A stretch of DNA of 64,000 bases from Sebastes aleutianus (Eukaryota > Chordata > Actinopteri > Perciformes > Sebastidae): contig CAKAKS010000067.1 in NCBI GenBank assembly GCA_916700875.1, positions 11,745,591 through 11,809,590 on the forward strand, given 5' to 3'. Of this stretch, positions 26,601-41,600 are shown one piece after another. The notes under the pieces are model-generated. The model searched no databases. It was given only the letters and a program-made list of their open reading frames with translations, and had not been told where the DNA came from. The translations under genes were made by a program, and so were the position numbers. The number at the start of each line of letters is the position of its first letter. Position 1 is the first letter of the stretch.

Positions 26601-29600
26601 ATAACATATGAATGGCTGAATGTCTGAACAGGATGAGATGCCCTCATTACACATACTCACACATGCACACAAAACACACATCGCCTAAAGCTGTCAAAGC
26701 TGAACCGTGTCCTTTGAAGGCCTTGGCCACAGACTATAACATAAACACCATACTGGGATATACAGTCTCTGGAAAACATCCTCTTCAGCCTGCTATCATC
26801 CCTCAAGTCTTTTCCTGTATAAGCCTGCAAAAAACCTACTTTGGGACTTTACAAAAATGATTAGGGGGGAAGAAGGCTGGTCCTTTGCTGAAGGAAGGTA
26901 GCTGATTTTATGGGAGAGCAGGAGCGGATCTTTGAACTTTTTCTCAGACTCATTCTTCCTTTGTGAGATTTAATGAGAAAGGTTTAAATTAAAAAAAAAA
27001 AGTAGAATTACCGCCTCATGGTTGTATGCCTCAGCTAACCAGTCAAGTTGCAGTTTACATCCATGTCTGTCCAAAATTTCATCACTTCATCATTTTATCT
27101 TATTAGACATTTGTGTAAAATTGTCACAATTAGCATATGACTTCTTGAGTTATGGCCAAAAACGTGTTTTGTGAGGTCACAGAGACATTGACCTTTGACC
27201 ACCAGAGTTCAGAGTCCAAGTGGATGTTTGTGCCAGATGTAATACAATTCCCTCCTCCCGGAGATATCGCTTTCACGAGAATGGGACGGTCACAGTGACC
27301 TTGAACCTTGACCTGTGACCACCAAAATCTAATCAGTTCATCCTTGAGTCGAAGTGGAAGTTTGTGCCAAATTTTAAGAAATTCTGTCCAGGCATTCCTG
27401 AGATATTGCATTCAGAAGAATGGTTCTGACATACCGATGGACAACCCAAAAACATAATGCCTCTGGGTCTGGCTGACGCCGGCACGGAGGCATAAAAATC
27501 AATAGTTGTACCACAAAGATTGCTTTCATTCCCATATTTAACACTGTGTTATTTTTGACAAAGCTATATATATATATATATATTTTTTTTTTTTGCTGAA
27601 AATTCATCCAATTAGACTGGTATCAGGTCATTAAATGGAGCATTAACAGTGGTTATAAGCCCCATAGATGTGGGTCAGTAGGGCCCTACTACTACCAATA
27701 GTAGGTTTTGTCATCTATTCACATGGAAGATCACCAAAAGATGGAATAAAAGAAGACGACCGCGACCTCTAGCGACTATAGTCATCATGACAGGAGCAAA
27801 AACGGAAGTAAGACGCTGTGTAGACAGCATGCAACTCCATATGAGTTGCACGCTGTCACAAAAAAATTAAAGGGAGTGTTTGTAAGAATCCGAAATTGGT
27901 TGTAATAGCTACACCTGTGGCCGTTAAGTCAACGAAAGTCAGCGTCCTGTTGCTCGTGCTCGCCCGTGTGCACACGCTACCTGAATGTGAGCGAGCATCC
28001 GTCAAAACAGTGAGGCAACACACGTCAGCTAAAACCACAATACCACTCTATATTTCACCTGCTTGGCAGTAATGTTAGCTGACCAGACCAAGGTCTCTCC
28101 ATGAATCAATGCTGAACCTAGTGCTGGCTTTTCCTGCCTCAGCCTCCCGACCGCGGCCGGAGGAAACAGGGGAGACACCGGAGTTTTGGTCGGAGACTAT
28201 AACGTAAATCGCTGCGGAGCCCCGTCACTTCACAAGACACAGGAAACCTCTGTTAGTCTGGAGGAGCTGCAGCATTTATTTCTGCACAAACATCCACTGT
28301 ACATTCACTAGATATTCTCAGAGCTACTAACTCTTCTGCAGTGTGTAGTGTGCGCGCATGCACGTGTAGAGGTGGAGCAAGAGAGCGAGAACAAGCGCGT
28401 CAAGCAGGCAGAGGAGCAGAGTACGGCACAGACTCCGGCCCTGGAGACCAAAGCTACGGTCTCCCCCGTGTCCTCCGACCGCGGCCAACACTGTTTTGCA
28501 AGACGGGCTTCACTAAATATAACTTTGCGGTTTTGGTGCTTCCGTGTAGTTTGTGTTGGAGTCTGAGTCTGAACAGCGTAGCCACACGCGAGCGCGCATG
28601 GGACATTGACCCGGATTGATTTATACTAAGAAGTTACAAACAGTCCCTTTAACCTGTTTATATACCCCTCAAGAGCCACTGCAATCTTGCCTATCACCAC
28701 CTGCTCTTTATGCCGTCTATAAACTTTCAAAGATTAAGTTTTCTCCGCAAAGTTTATATAATTTCAAGTCCCTGAAGTACCCTGGCATGCTTATGGATAG
28801 TTGAAAGTTCCATGGAAGTTGTGCAACAACAAGAGAAAAACATTTAGAAATAATGAACAGCGGTATATCCATTGACAGAGCCGTGCAATATGATAGAAAT
28901 GGCATCCTTCAGTGGAACAGAGCTCACTGCTGAGGGAAAACTTTATGGCAGCATTTCTTGTTAGCTAAGCAGCCTGTGTTTTTTTTTTCTCAAAGTGCTA
29001 AAAGGCACAGACAGAGTCTAATTGGTAGGGAAAACAGTTAGATGGCCTTTTAAAACAAGGATTCAGATCCAATGAAGCAGTGAACATGGAGTTGATTAGA
29101 TCAGGTTTTTGTCCTCCCATCTGTGCTTGGTTAGAAGAAGACAGACTATGACAAATGGGTCCTAGAGCGTATTCTCAAGAGACAGACTTTTAAGCACGCA
29201 AGTGTGCCTCATAAACAGAGCTGGGCCACTGTATTAGGGATACTTTGTGGGCCAGGATTGGATATCAAACAAATCTTTTTGTTCCAGTCAGCAGTTTCCA
29301 TCAAAGACTAAAATCCAGGTTCGCTGTGTGTCTCCTGGTCTCACGGTTAGGTCTCACCAATAGTTGGCGTCACATCTTCTACCACATGTTTCAGGGATGT
29401 GATGTAGGTCCACCGTGAGCTGGCAGGCAAAGATGGTGTTGGCAGGCAGGATTTTCTTGTTTTATGTAATTGAGAATTAATATTCCCAGGGAAAGCTGTA
29501 AAATCAAACTCAAACAGCACCTGCATCTGCACTATTAATAAGGAATGTTTTTAAAGCAGGCGCATGCAAGTTTGTACACACTAAGGACTTATTAATTTAT

Positions 29601-32600
29601 GGTAAGCTATATTTCAACTCCAAAATTACACTTCTCTCATCACCTGTCATTCTAAATAATGATTATGCACCTCAATGGTTATAAAGATTAATAACTTTAT
29701 ATTTTATATGTCTGTGCTGTAAAACTGGGCCTGAACCAACAATGACTTGGAGAACCATTTAATCAGTCTTGTGCTGAGAGGAGACCACTCAACATAAACA
29801 TGCTGTGGTTCTACTAAACATGGTCCAGCCTGATAATCCATTATTACACGAGTGAATACAAACCAAGTTCAACACTGTTGTAAAATCATAAGTCTCTTTC
29901 TCTGAAGGGCCGACTTGAGAATGGTGAGTCAAGGTTTGAAAGCAGTTCTTACTCTTATACATTAGATGCTAATTTAGGCCTATGTGCAGCACTTTGCATT
30001 GCAAAGTTTTCACAACCATCTGGAACATTATATTCTGCATTAAAATGCAGGACATTTACAGTAAGAAAATGCACTCCTTTAAAACAGACGTTTCAAGAAT
30101 TACCGTCATTCACGCCCATGAATTTAGAAAAACATGGAAGCCATAAACTAACTTTATTGGCCTGAGAGGAGAACAAGAGACCCCCTGGCTCCTCCTGCTC
30201 ATGTTCCAGTGTTGGCATGTTGAAATGAGGTAATTTCAAGTAAAACAGGACCATGTGAACCTCAGAGAGAGGGACACGAGGGGGTTGATCCTCACCTTCA
30301 ACATGTCAGTCACACCACATGAGCATTTATTCTCTAGTCTTTGACTGGTGACTGGTTAGAATGAGCAATACATGTTTTTCTGCCCTCACTATGCATTTAG
30401 GTTGCTGTGCAGCGAGCTAAACTTGCTTCCGATAAAGGATGAAGACAACAGTTGACTACCATGAACAAGAGTTTGACTAACTGTACTACTCACTAAGTAG
30501 CTACATTAATAAGCAAACTGGATTCAAAAAAAGTATACACTACAGCTATGTTGCACCTCGAGCGAGAAAAGCAACAAAACGGCCAGTGAGGCCAGCTACA
30601 TTGTCGCAGAGTTGCTGCTGAAGTGTTGCTCGTTGACGTAGTTATGTTGTTAAATAGTACTGGAAACTGGCTAACGGCATTTTTTAGATGGAGCGGAACA
30701 GGGTGAAACAAAAACATATTATTGGTTGACACTTCGCCGCTACATTGGAGCAAGGAAAAAAGTTGAGACCAGTTCAACTTTATTTGTACCGCGTCATGCC
30801 CTTCACACGGCAACAAGTGTCAGTTTGTTGCTTCATGTCACCAACTTCCATTGGAACTGGTTCGTAGCCTGTTGCTGTGTTGCTCGTAGTGTGAACGTAG
30901 CATAACCATTTAGCTTCTGCATGTTTCCCTCATGCTAGTAAGAAACAACGTACAGTATCACCAGTGAAATATCAACATTGACTCCTGAAGTACAACAAAC
31001 ATACAAATACTGTAGAGTTCAGGAGTAAAAGTCAAAAGAGTGCACACATACAGCAACAGTTAGGCCAACACTAATCAACAGTTGGCTACTTAGAATGTTG
31101 TATAGCATAACATTATGGCTAGTTAGCTTGGCTAGCAGTAAATAGTACCTCCAGATAATGCTCCAACAAAGACATTTTGGCCCGTCAGTATTTGCTTGGT
31201 CAAAGATCTGACAAAAGGCTCCTTGTAAAAATGTCAGTTAGCAACAACTGCTATGGAACTGGATCATGGATGTATAAGAAAACTGGATACAGCGTCGTAG
31301 GCCGGCTCTCGTTCATTCCTATGAGAGTTGATCAGTGGCGCATGAAGCCAAAATGGCTCGACTGCCGAGTGATAAAGTACCCGGACCATCTGGCAATCTT
31401 CCCCATGTGACAGACACGGAAGTTGTCCGTCACGTGATGCCATTGGTGATGCACCGTTTGGCCACTCTGAAAATTTGCTTCAAAGCCCAGCGCTCTTCCT
31501 GGGGGCTTGAAGTGTGCCGGTAGGGGTTGCTATAGCTATAACTAACTGCTGGTGGCAGAATACATGTGCATTTTTTGGTTTAGAAAACAAGCTTATCAAT
31601 GTCAAAATGTCCCCAAATGGCTAATTATCTTGGATCCAGCCTGTCATGTCCATCGGTGGCTGATCAGGTCTGGCTCAAGAACCCAATCTCAATCCTAAAA
31701 GCAACTCTCCAATGTGAGCTTCATAGCTAATACTGGGTTCCAAAGGCTCAGTGAGTGATGTAGTCTGCCAACACATGAAACATGATTATTATAGAAGAAC
31801 CCACATGGGACAAGCACTGGCCGCTTCAATGACAAAACCCACATTAGACATAAAACAGTTTCCGTCACTAGTTTAAGTAATTTACAGGGTTAGGCAAGAG
31901 GGTCTAGTAAAGCAAGAGCTTACGGGATGGTGTATTTTTGGACTGAAACTTCCATGCAATGTGCTGTGCTTCTGATCTCATTATTTCTCAAGAACCCATT
32001 TTTGTCCAACTATTTTTCCTACTACCAGGAAAAACATGTGGCACTCTGTTTATGAACTGTGGATTACATAAGTGTGATCTATATCAAACAAATCTGTAAT
32101 TGTAACCATGAGTCTGGAGAAAGATTGTATTTATAATGGCTCCTCACAGAGACAATCTGTGCCTTGGAAGACATCTAAAAATCAGACGCAGTGAGATCAG
32201 TCAAAAAGCCTGACTCTCCCTAATCTCTACCTCACCACAACAACATGAACACAAATAAACTGAGGCATATTATGTCATGCGGGTTAAGAATATATCATTA
32301 CACATTCAAGTGAACCCACAACAGCTGCTCGGGTGCCAAGTTGAACACTGGAGTTAACTCCATGCACCATCTGTGCAGTTGGGTTTTTGTGTGGTCACGC
32401 CTGCTGGGTGGCCCGCAGTGGAAGCACTCAAGATACTGAATCAGCAACAATCATCACCCAGCCTGACCATCAGCCTGAGTCTGTGCTCCATCCCATCAAC
32501 GCTCACCACTTTCAAGCTTCATCGCCCCGTAGAGCCAATAAAACCACACAGTGTGGACCCAGCTAGCCATCCAGCCAAGTCTGGCTTTAGTTTTGGGGAC

Positions 32601-35600
32601 AAATGCTGACCACAGAGAGGGTGGTCTAACTGCCAGTGGAGGCAAGTGTAGCTGCACTGTGGTCCACATCTAAAGTTATGTAATGTATTATTAAAGTAAC
32701 ATTTTACCAATAGATGCCATGTTCCAAGTGTCCACATTTGTTCTCACTTATTGCTGGTTCTATCCAGTAGGCTACCTCCAGCTCTGAGAGGTGAAGCCAA
32801 CGCTGAAGTGCCTTAAACCTGCATTCTTTCTAACAGCCAGCAGGGGTTGACTCCTCTGGTTGCAAAAAGAAGTCAGATTGTATAGAAGTCTATGAGAAAA
32901 TGAGCCTACTTCTCACTTGATTTATTACCTCAGTAAACATTGTAAACAAAAGGTACTCTATCACAATTTTCTGTTTATGTTCTTACGCTCAAATCTTTTG
33001 GACATGTTCTCATATCCTGCTTAAATTTTCCTGGCATGGCTTTATTTAGATCCTCTCATTGTGGCTTCTCTGCGAGCGGTTCAATTCCCACACCCCTAGG
33101 AGATGTTTTTACGAAACCAGATCAAAACGTTCAAAATGGCAGATTGTATGAGGTCACGTACGCTAATTCTTCAACATATGATGTTCATTTAATAAATTAT
33201 GGTCCCATTTAGAGTCAAATAGACCATAAAGCAGGGTACGATTTAGGGCACGGCTACCTTGTGATTGATAGGTCGCTACCACAGTGTGTCCGGTCTAGGA
33301 GTTGTCCAAGTTTTCGTCTTTGAATTTGAACCCTTTCACAGTATGTTTTCAGTTCATGAAAGTAAATTGTAACATTTTGGTCGCCTAAAAATCTGTTGAA
33401 CTTAGCTCCACCCTCTCGTGTCACTTCTGGTTGCAAAAAAAGCAAATAGCGACAGCTAAAAACCAAGGTGGCGACGGCCAAAATGCTGAACTTGAGGCTT
33501 CAAAACGGACTACGTCCACTTGTTATATGCTGTTTTAATTTCATCTGCTGATAATTATACTGGTTCAAGGCTTCTGAATTGCTGCCCACATTCCCAATCG
33601 TTAAGTCATTCAAATAGGTTTGTTGCTGTGCTAATTGACAGCTGTTGTTTCCACAATCACAAAAACAACTAGTGAAATAATATCTCTTAAATCTGCATAT
33701 CTTCATTTACATGACGAATGTTAAGCTAACTGCTCCTAGTTATCGCGAACCATTTCTGTGTCAACTTAAAATGACATAAAATACGACTAACATGACACAA
33801 TGTCAAACTGAATAATAAGGTGGTTCAAAAGGCAATTCAGTCAGATTATTAGGCCAACACCTTCTCATCCCAACTCGTCACATACTGACGCTTTGTCAGG
33901 ACCCCTTGGCGTCACTTTCTAACGCACTGGGTAGCCCAGCATGTTCAACTATGACGCTTAGGTTTAGGCAACAAAACCCTTTAGTTAGGTCTGGGAAAAA
34001 ACATCATGGTTTGGCTTAAAATTAGGCTACTACCTTTCTAAAGTGAAAATGAAACAACGTTGTGAATACAAAGACAAACAACGCCTTGTTGGTTTCACAC
34101 GGGACACCAACAGCGGTCTCCCGGATGAAAGTTTGTTGGATGGGTTTACATTGTAGTTACTTGAAAGCCCGGTGCATCTCATACAGATGCTAATGGGTGC
34201 CTTGTGCATCAGTATCACATGTTAAGGAGCGTGACAGAGCGTCTGTATTTGATGCCTTGGGAATGAGAACGGGCTGAATAGGCTGATTTTTAAACAATTA
34301 AGATTCGACAACAACATCCCTTTCCAGAAACAATATCCCCATTAATCTGGTTAATCCACAGACCTTTCTGTCAACAATTTTCGGATGTATAGAGTCATAA
34401 GTATTGTTTAAAACAACCAGAAGACATATGTACACTTCATCAGGTAGAATCCAAGTGACTGATGGATTGTTATGTCTTTTTCCACACAGAAGTAATTCCA
34501 ATGTAAAAAAAATAAATAAATGACCAGGACACTGTTTCTGGAAAGAAATGATGCTGTTGTATTTTTAAAAAAGATAATTGTTTAATGCTTTAAGGTCAAC
34601 AAATGAAATTTCATTCACCTCCATTGGATTAGAATAGTGTCAGAAATCTCAAAATTTGGCCAAATGGCACTAAAACTACGCACATGACTGTACCTCAGGA
34701 AGTAAGTGAGCAAATCTGTTTTGGCGTAACGTGGGTGAACCAACACTGAACTATTGTACTAAACTACTAAACACTGTGAAGTTAATCCTGCAAACATAAA
34801 AAGCTGCTGTAAGTATGTTCAGACAGGCAGAGCGAGTGGTTCTGATATTTTCCTTTGCAGCAGATGTACAGATGTGAATACGCAAACACATGCCTGACTG
34901 GAAACGGTCATCTGAAACACTTGAGAGCAGAGTCAACGGAAAAATAAAAAACTCTACATGGCTGGCTTCTTTGCACAACACGCAGACATTTTTCAGCATC
35001 TCCAAAAGTACAAGTACTAAAGCATAAACAAGAAAAACAGTGAGTGGTGTGCTGGTGTCGGGCCAACGTAATCACAGCCAGAGCAACAAACGCAGCAGCG
35101 TCAGGTCTGAGAGTCGGATAGTGAGCAGCACACTGACTCACAGCACAAAGAAAAATACACATTTTTCATTCTGCTGTTTTTTCAAAGAGAGGAAGCAGAG
35201 AGGTTGATGTTGGCCCTCTCCGGAGCCAAAAGACCTCCATTAAGTGTAACCCTGAAGCTGAGCCATATGCAGAACTTCTTCAGCCTATCTGAGACTTGTT
35301 GACAGAAAATGGAGTCAGCCACTTGCAATACTTGTGTGTGTTATTATTGAGACTGAGCCAAAACCTGCTGGGAAAGGAGAGCTTAACAAACAGCCATTAT
35401 GTGAAAGAAGACACCCTATCAGATGACAGTTGGTTGCAGACGCGTCGTTATAAGATGGCCACCATATCCCTCAGGGACACGTAACATTTAGCGGTGTGAA
35501 GAAGTTTGATGAGGTGGTTAGGCCGACTTCGGTCACAACAACTACGGCTTTATATAAAACCGCTTACCGACAGAAGCTCCACTGCAACTCCAGAACTGTC

Positions 35601-38600
35601 ATGTTTGATATCTGAAATCCTTTTTCGTTGACATATTGAGTTAATAAGAGCTCCTTCTCTAGTGTCTGCATAGCAGTGTCTAATAAGTCTCTGCTATAAA
35701 GAGAAGATGGAAGTCAAGGCAGCTGGAGCTCATTTTGAACTCCTAGCTTGTTAAAAAATGGAGCCATGCGGTAGTTCATGCTGTTCCATACAGTGTACCA
35801 TCCATGTATGAAAACATTATATGCTGTCCATATTAACTAATGGCAATCTTACTATCTGCATCAGACTGTATATAAAGATGGACGACATGACAGCTCCTCA
35901 AAAGTGAAGCCAAAACATCTTGATCGCCCCCTGGTGTCTGGCTGCAGTATAGGTCAGTATAGGATGAGCGAAACTAAAAAGCCAAAGTACACGTCAAATA
36001 CATTTTTCCCAAAGATGGTTTCTGTCATTTTAGGTTTAGTTCTTATCACACTGATATTTGTTCAACTGTTCATTTTTCTGATAAGTTTGGTTTTAATTAG
36101 TTATCTGATGCTATAAAAAGGGGGTCAGATGTCATGTTTGACAGCCGTGATTGACAGCTGCTCTGAGTGAGGTAGTCACAGAGCCGGAGGCTTGGGAATT
36201 GTACGAGAGAGATGTAACTTTAACCTTTCCTTAACCGCCACTGGTCTTTGTAATAGAACGTGTGTCAATTTAATCATAAATGTATTTCTAGAGATATTAT
36301 GGTTAGGTGTTGGGTCTTTCTAGCCAAACAGCTACCGTGGTGCTAACGTAGCAGTTAGGTGGCTCACGCTAGCAAGCTGCGGCCGTGCTCGGTTCGTGAT
36401 TGGCTCAGGTGTGTTGGCGGGACCTCGATACAGCGGCTCTAGGCCCCCGATCACTACTGCACAGACTCTGGCTCCAAATGACATCAAAATCTCAAGATGG
36501 CAACTCCCGTATCTGGGATATTTCTTCTTTATATACAGCCTATAATCTGCATACGCTAATGCAATGCTGAGCACTGCATCCTTGCTGCTTCCTGCAAATG
36601 TAACTCCCTGTACCTTCCTCTTGCATGTGATTTTCTAATGTTTTTCTCAACAAGTGTTCATGTTAATTCAAATGCCAGAGGGGGTTCGCTCAGGGACAGA
36701 AACTACTGTGTGGATAATATATGGTTACTTAGAGTTAGTGTGGTTGAGGTTAGGTAACCAAATTATGGCAACTGTTGGTCTGCAACAGAGCTCTAATTCT
36801 GGTTTCCTGTATGAAAGTTAGATGCATCCAGCACCCTGATATTCACACGTGTACACCCTGTTCACACATACAGACTCAAACACTGGAGAAGCAACAGGAT
36901 GCAATTTATTGCGAATTGAGGCAATTTACTACTCAAAGACTTCTCGTGGCACTCATGGGGAAGTCAAGAAAGGATCAACTTTATGCAGATGTCCTCTGAC
37001 TCGTGGAACCAACAACTCGGCGACAATCAATCACGTTTAATTCCCCTGTGACCCTGACGCACATAATTGTTATCTACTCCACTCAACTAAAACAAAAAGT
37101 AGAAAAGCTGATTGTCGAGGTCAACAACATCCCAAATCTCTGCGATATAACTTTAACGGCACATACTGTATACTTCATTGTATGCCGGTATAGCGGCAAT
37201 GTGAGAAACTAACTAACTAAGAGAAAGTAAATTATGTACATGCCCGTGAGAGACAGGAGTGTGTGTGAACGCATCATTACTGTCCATCTCTGTACTCGAA
37301 GGGCACAACCGGAGGTTGCCCACAGGTAGCCAACGTTGGCAGCAGACATAAACTATTCCTGATAGAATTTTCCAGGATGAATGTAAGTTTTAGGGATAAT
37401 GAGATGAAAAAAAAACTGTTATCCTGCTCTTTAAAGGGAAACTTCAGTATTGTGAAATCGGTCCAGTATTGAGGGAGTACACAGCAGACGGAAGCCACTG
37501 AACGGGCTGCAATGTAATTGCTCAGGGCAATTCCTCGCCGTCAATTTCTGACAGACTGGATCAAGTGAAAGTTAAAGAAAAAAGTTGAATTTCTCTGTAG
37601 GGTCCTTTCCATAATGTAGTCAGACACTTATAATAACAACCTGAGCCTGTCAGTGGCAAAAACAAGCACTTTTAGTTGATATAAACTGACGGTTAGGAGT
37701 TGCCCCGAGCGATTACATTGCAGCTCATTTAGCAGCTGGCGGCTGCTGCGTTCACCCTCAATACTGGTCCAATTTCAGAAATTGTTGTCCCCATTAGTCA
37801 CTTAGACATAAAAACATTGGTTGAAAGCTTGAAAAGATACCCTCTAACAACTAAGGAGGTAATAAAAGACTGAAAAACAAAACTCTGAAGTACAAAAAAA
37901 AGCCATTTTCTCTCTGAAATACTTTTTTCCAGTCGTATTTCATGATCAGTCAGTCTCATGTTTGGCTGCATGTACAGTTATATTCCAGCTGAAGCCTCAA
38001 CTGTGTTAACACATTCCTCTACTGACTGGTGAGATGTGTTGCAGGAGACTTCTTCTTATCACCGTCTGCATTTGGGTCATAATCAGCTGTATTGTTAAAC
38101 AAAGGGCAGCTCTTGAGTGCAGGGGTTTGTTCGGCTGACCTGCAGCTGACCTACGCCTGTCCCCCCGCTAACGCTCTCAGCAGAAATCCTCATGGCATGC
38201 TTTACGCCGGCCCCTGCCAGGACGCAGTGATTTGTGTCGTGTCTGGGATGCATTCCCGCCTGCCTGTCATTGGCCAATCCAGGATTGACCCACCATCCTT
38301 CTGACCAGTCACAGACCGCTCCTGCAGATCTGCAGGTCTGGGATAAGATCAACAACAAGTAAAGCCAGCAGTGCTCTGTGTTGTTTTATCTGTCTCTCTT
38401 TTTCCTACCCTGTTGTTAACGTCTACTTCTTTGTAATCCTTTAATGTTGTCTCCTCCGACTCACTCGGCTCTTTATTGAAAACACGAGCGAGTAATCTTT
38501 CATTAGGACGACAGAACACGAACTGCATGCATGCGTGCGTGCCCTGGAGGGGTCTGTAAGTAACAGGCAGGCCTTCCCAAAGCATTCTTTTCTGGTCATA

Positions 38601-41600
38601 AAGCCCCCGTAAATTAAAACCACTTGCTGTTGTGCTCCCAAAAATAAGTCGAGCAAGGAATGTGACTCCTCAGCCGAAAATAAAACTGTTGACAAATGTT
38701 TCCCCCATGAATCGGAAAAAATAAAGCATATTAATAAAAGCAGAAACAACCACTGAGCACTGAGGATAAATACATTTTTGTGAAATCATCTCCACTTGAG
38801 GTTGTATTTTTCTCTTTCCATCCCCCTCTTCCCTCTCTCTCCTCCACACATTGCTGACACAGCACAGCCCAAGCATAGACCCTGAAGGCCCACAATGCCT
38901 ACTCCCTCTCCACCTCTCTCTCCCAGTATATAGGTTTGGACTGAATAAACTTCCAGTATGGATACAGGAAGTGGCTCAGCAACTTCTCAGGTTTGGACAT
39001 ACTCTCGGCGGGATAATAGACCTCTTGTGGAAAGCAGATGTCAAAATGAGTCAAGGAGCTCATTCCTCTCCGTGCCGAGGACACACGAGAAGCACAGAAC
39101 ACATTTCTCTGCCAGCACGCAAGTATGTGTGGAAGCCACAGACAGATGACACTTGAAAGCAATAGTTCAACATTTTAGAAAATACAATTTAGTCTATTGC
39201 TTGCTGAAAGTGAGATGAGAAGATTGACACCACTCTTGTATCTGTGCATTAAATTTGCAGCTGGGGCAAGGAGGTGACTAGCTTAGCTTAGCATTAAGAC
39301 TGGAAGCAGGGGGTAACAGCTAGCATGGCTCTATCCAAAGTTCAAGAATAGTTTACCAGCACCTCTAAAGCTCACTAATTGACACGTTTTATCTAATTTC
39401 TTTAATCTGTACACAAACAGAAATGTAAAAAAAAACAATTTGTAATTTTAGGCAACCCTGTCTCCTTTAAAATTACATTCCAATACACTAAACAGCATTC
39501 TCAATTACGTTTCAAGGGAAACTTATTTCCTCCCGAGTTATGGTCGCAGTTTCAAACAGTTTTAAACACGTGGTTAATGTTGTAAATTGAAACAAAACAA
39601 AACAAAACCGCAACATTTATTGTTAGGTTTAGGCAACAAAACTACTTGGTTAGGTTTAATAAAAAAACATCACGGTTTGGCTTAAGATGAATATAAGTGA
39701 AAGTTGACTTTCAGTTTCACACGGGACACGAACGGCAGTCTCCTGGGGTAAAGTCCGGTGTTTGTTTGACCCTTCAACCATCCCTCCCGCCCATCCGTAG
39801 TGGACTTTCTCGCTTGTTATACTCGTTATTATAGCTTATTACACGGTTTTATTGAATACTCAATTCTGATTGGTCAATAATGGCATTCTACGGTCTGTTA
39901 TTTCTTTATAGCAGACCGTTGCTATGTGTACTTATATGTACCATTCATTAACGGTCGCTTACATCACCTGCTCTGCGTGCCGCTTGTTGTACTACATCAC
40001 TTGCTGCGACCTTCCGCAGATTTACATCAAAGACAAACATAATCCGTGACAAAATACGTTTCCCTTCAAACGTATTGAGAAGGCAGCTTAGGTGTATGGG
40101 AATGTAATTTTCAGGAGACAGGGCTGTTTTATGGGCAAATAACAACCAGGTGTAGTGACTTCCGAGAGTCTTGTTTTCACTGTGGTGGAGAAGTTGCATA
40201 AAAGTGCTGGATGAATGGGTAGACTGTTGTTTGTCAAGAAATATATACAGCAGGCTAGCTGTTTCTCTCTGCTTCCAGTGTTTATGCTAAGCTAGGCTAA
40301 TTGTCTCCTGGCTCTGGCACCATACTTAACACACAGACATGAGAGTGGTATCGATCTTCTCATCTAACTGTCAGTACGAAAGCGAAGAAGCAAAATTCCT
40401 AAAATGTAAAACTATTCCTTTAAAAAGGAACCCTGAATAAATGAGCGGAGATACAACAAATGCAGATGCTTCAAGACACAAAGGAGTCACTGAATGGTTC
40501 ACCAGTTACATTATGTTGTGTTCTTTGAGAAGTCTTTATGATTGTTTTGACATGTTTCAAGCCTACAGGCATAGAGTATATGATACTCAACAGATACATT
40601 TTTTGGCAGAGTGCTCCTTTAACCCTTGCTCCTGTACAGCTGCTTAGTAGCCAGAGGTCAAGCAGCGAGAGTAACAGATGTTATGAATAAATATGTGTTC
40701 AGTAAATCTTGTCTGAATCACACATATTCTTAAAAAAAAAAAGTCTGGTTTGGAAGCCAGTAAATCCAAGCTCTCCTCTTCTCGTAAAGAAAGTTGAATA
40801 AACACACACACACATTCGGGGTTAGGCAGTAAGACGTGTGCACATGTATAAATTTATCGTGATGACACACAATATGGACTCCCACTGCAGCCACACTTCC
40901 TGACCGACGACTGCTGAGTGTCTGGATGACACACATACTCTAAAACACCTCTTAAACCAGAGGGACCACTGTGACCATTTCACCTCAAAGTGTTGAGACT
41001 TGATCTCTGTTCTGGGACAGAAGCAGGAGACACGAATACATCACACTGAGGTTATGGTTCTTCACAGCTATGCTATCAAAGAGAGAAAAAACTACAGCTG
41101 CAAGCAGCAAATAATAGTGTACAAGAACAGTGGGGCACAAATGGTCAGTGTAGATTGGGTGGTGTATAATACAGAAAAACAAAGAGCATTTATATTGTAC
41201 AATATTGTAATGATTAATAATACTTGGTGCTACATGTAAATGACATAGATCAAGACACTGATACAGAGCTTATAACAAAAGCTCAGGAAAATTACACAAC
41301 GGTTTTTCTGGTGCCATCTTTTCAGAAGTTACAGAACGTCTTATTCTACCTTGGATGTATCAAGTATAATGAAACCAAATGTAAATGTGCTGCTGTAGCT
41401 TTCATCTGTATTTAGGCAGTATTATCACTTATGAAGGGACCAAGTTCCAGGAAATGTGGGCACACACAAGAGCATTTTAGGGCTGCAGAAATGTGATTAT
41501 TGGCTAATGGTGGCCATGATTTTAAACAACAAACCTGATATAAATTCTAGGTTCAGAGCAGAGCACCAATATAAATATGATTGGTCATGTAGTTACCTAC

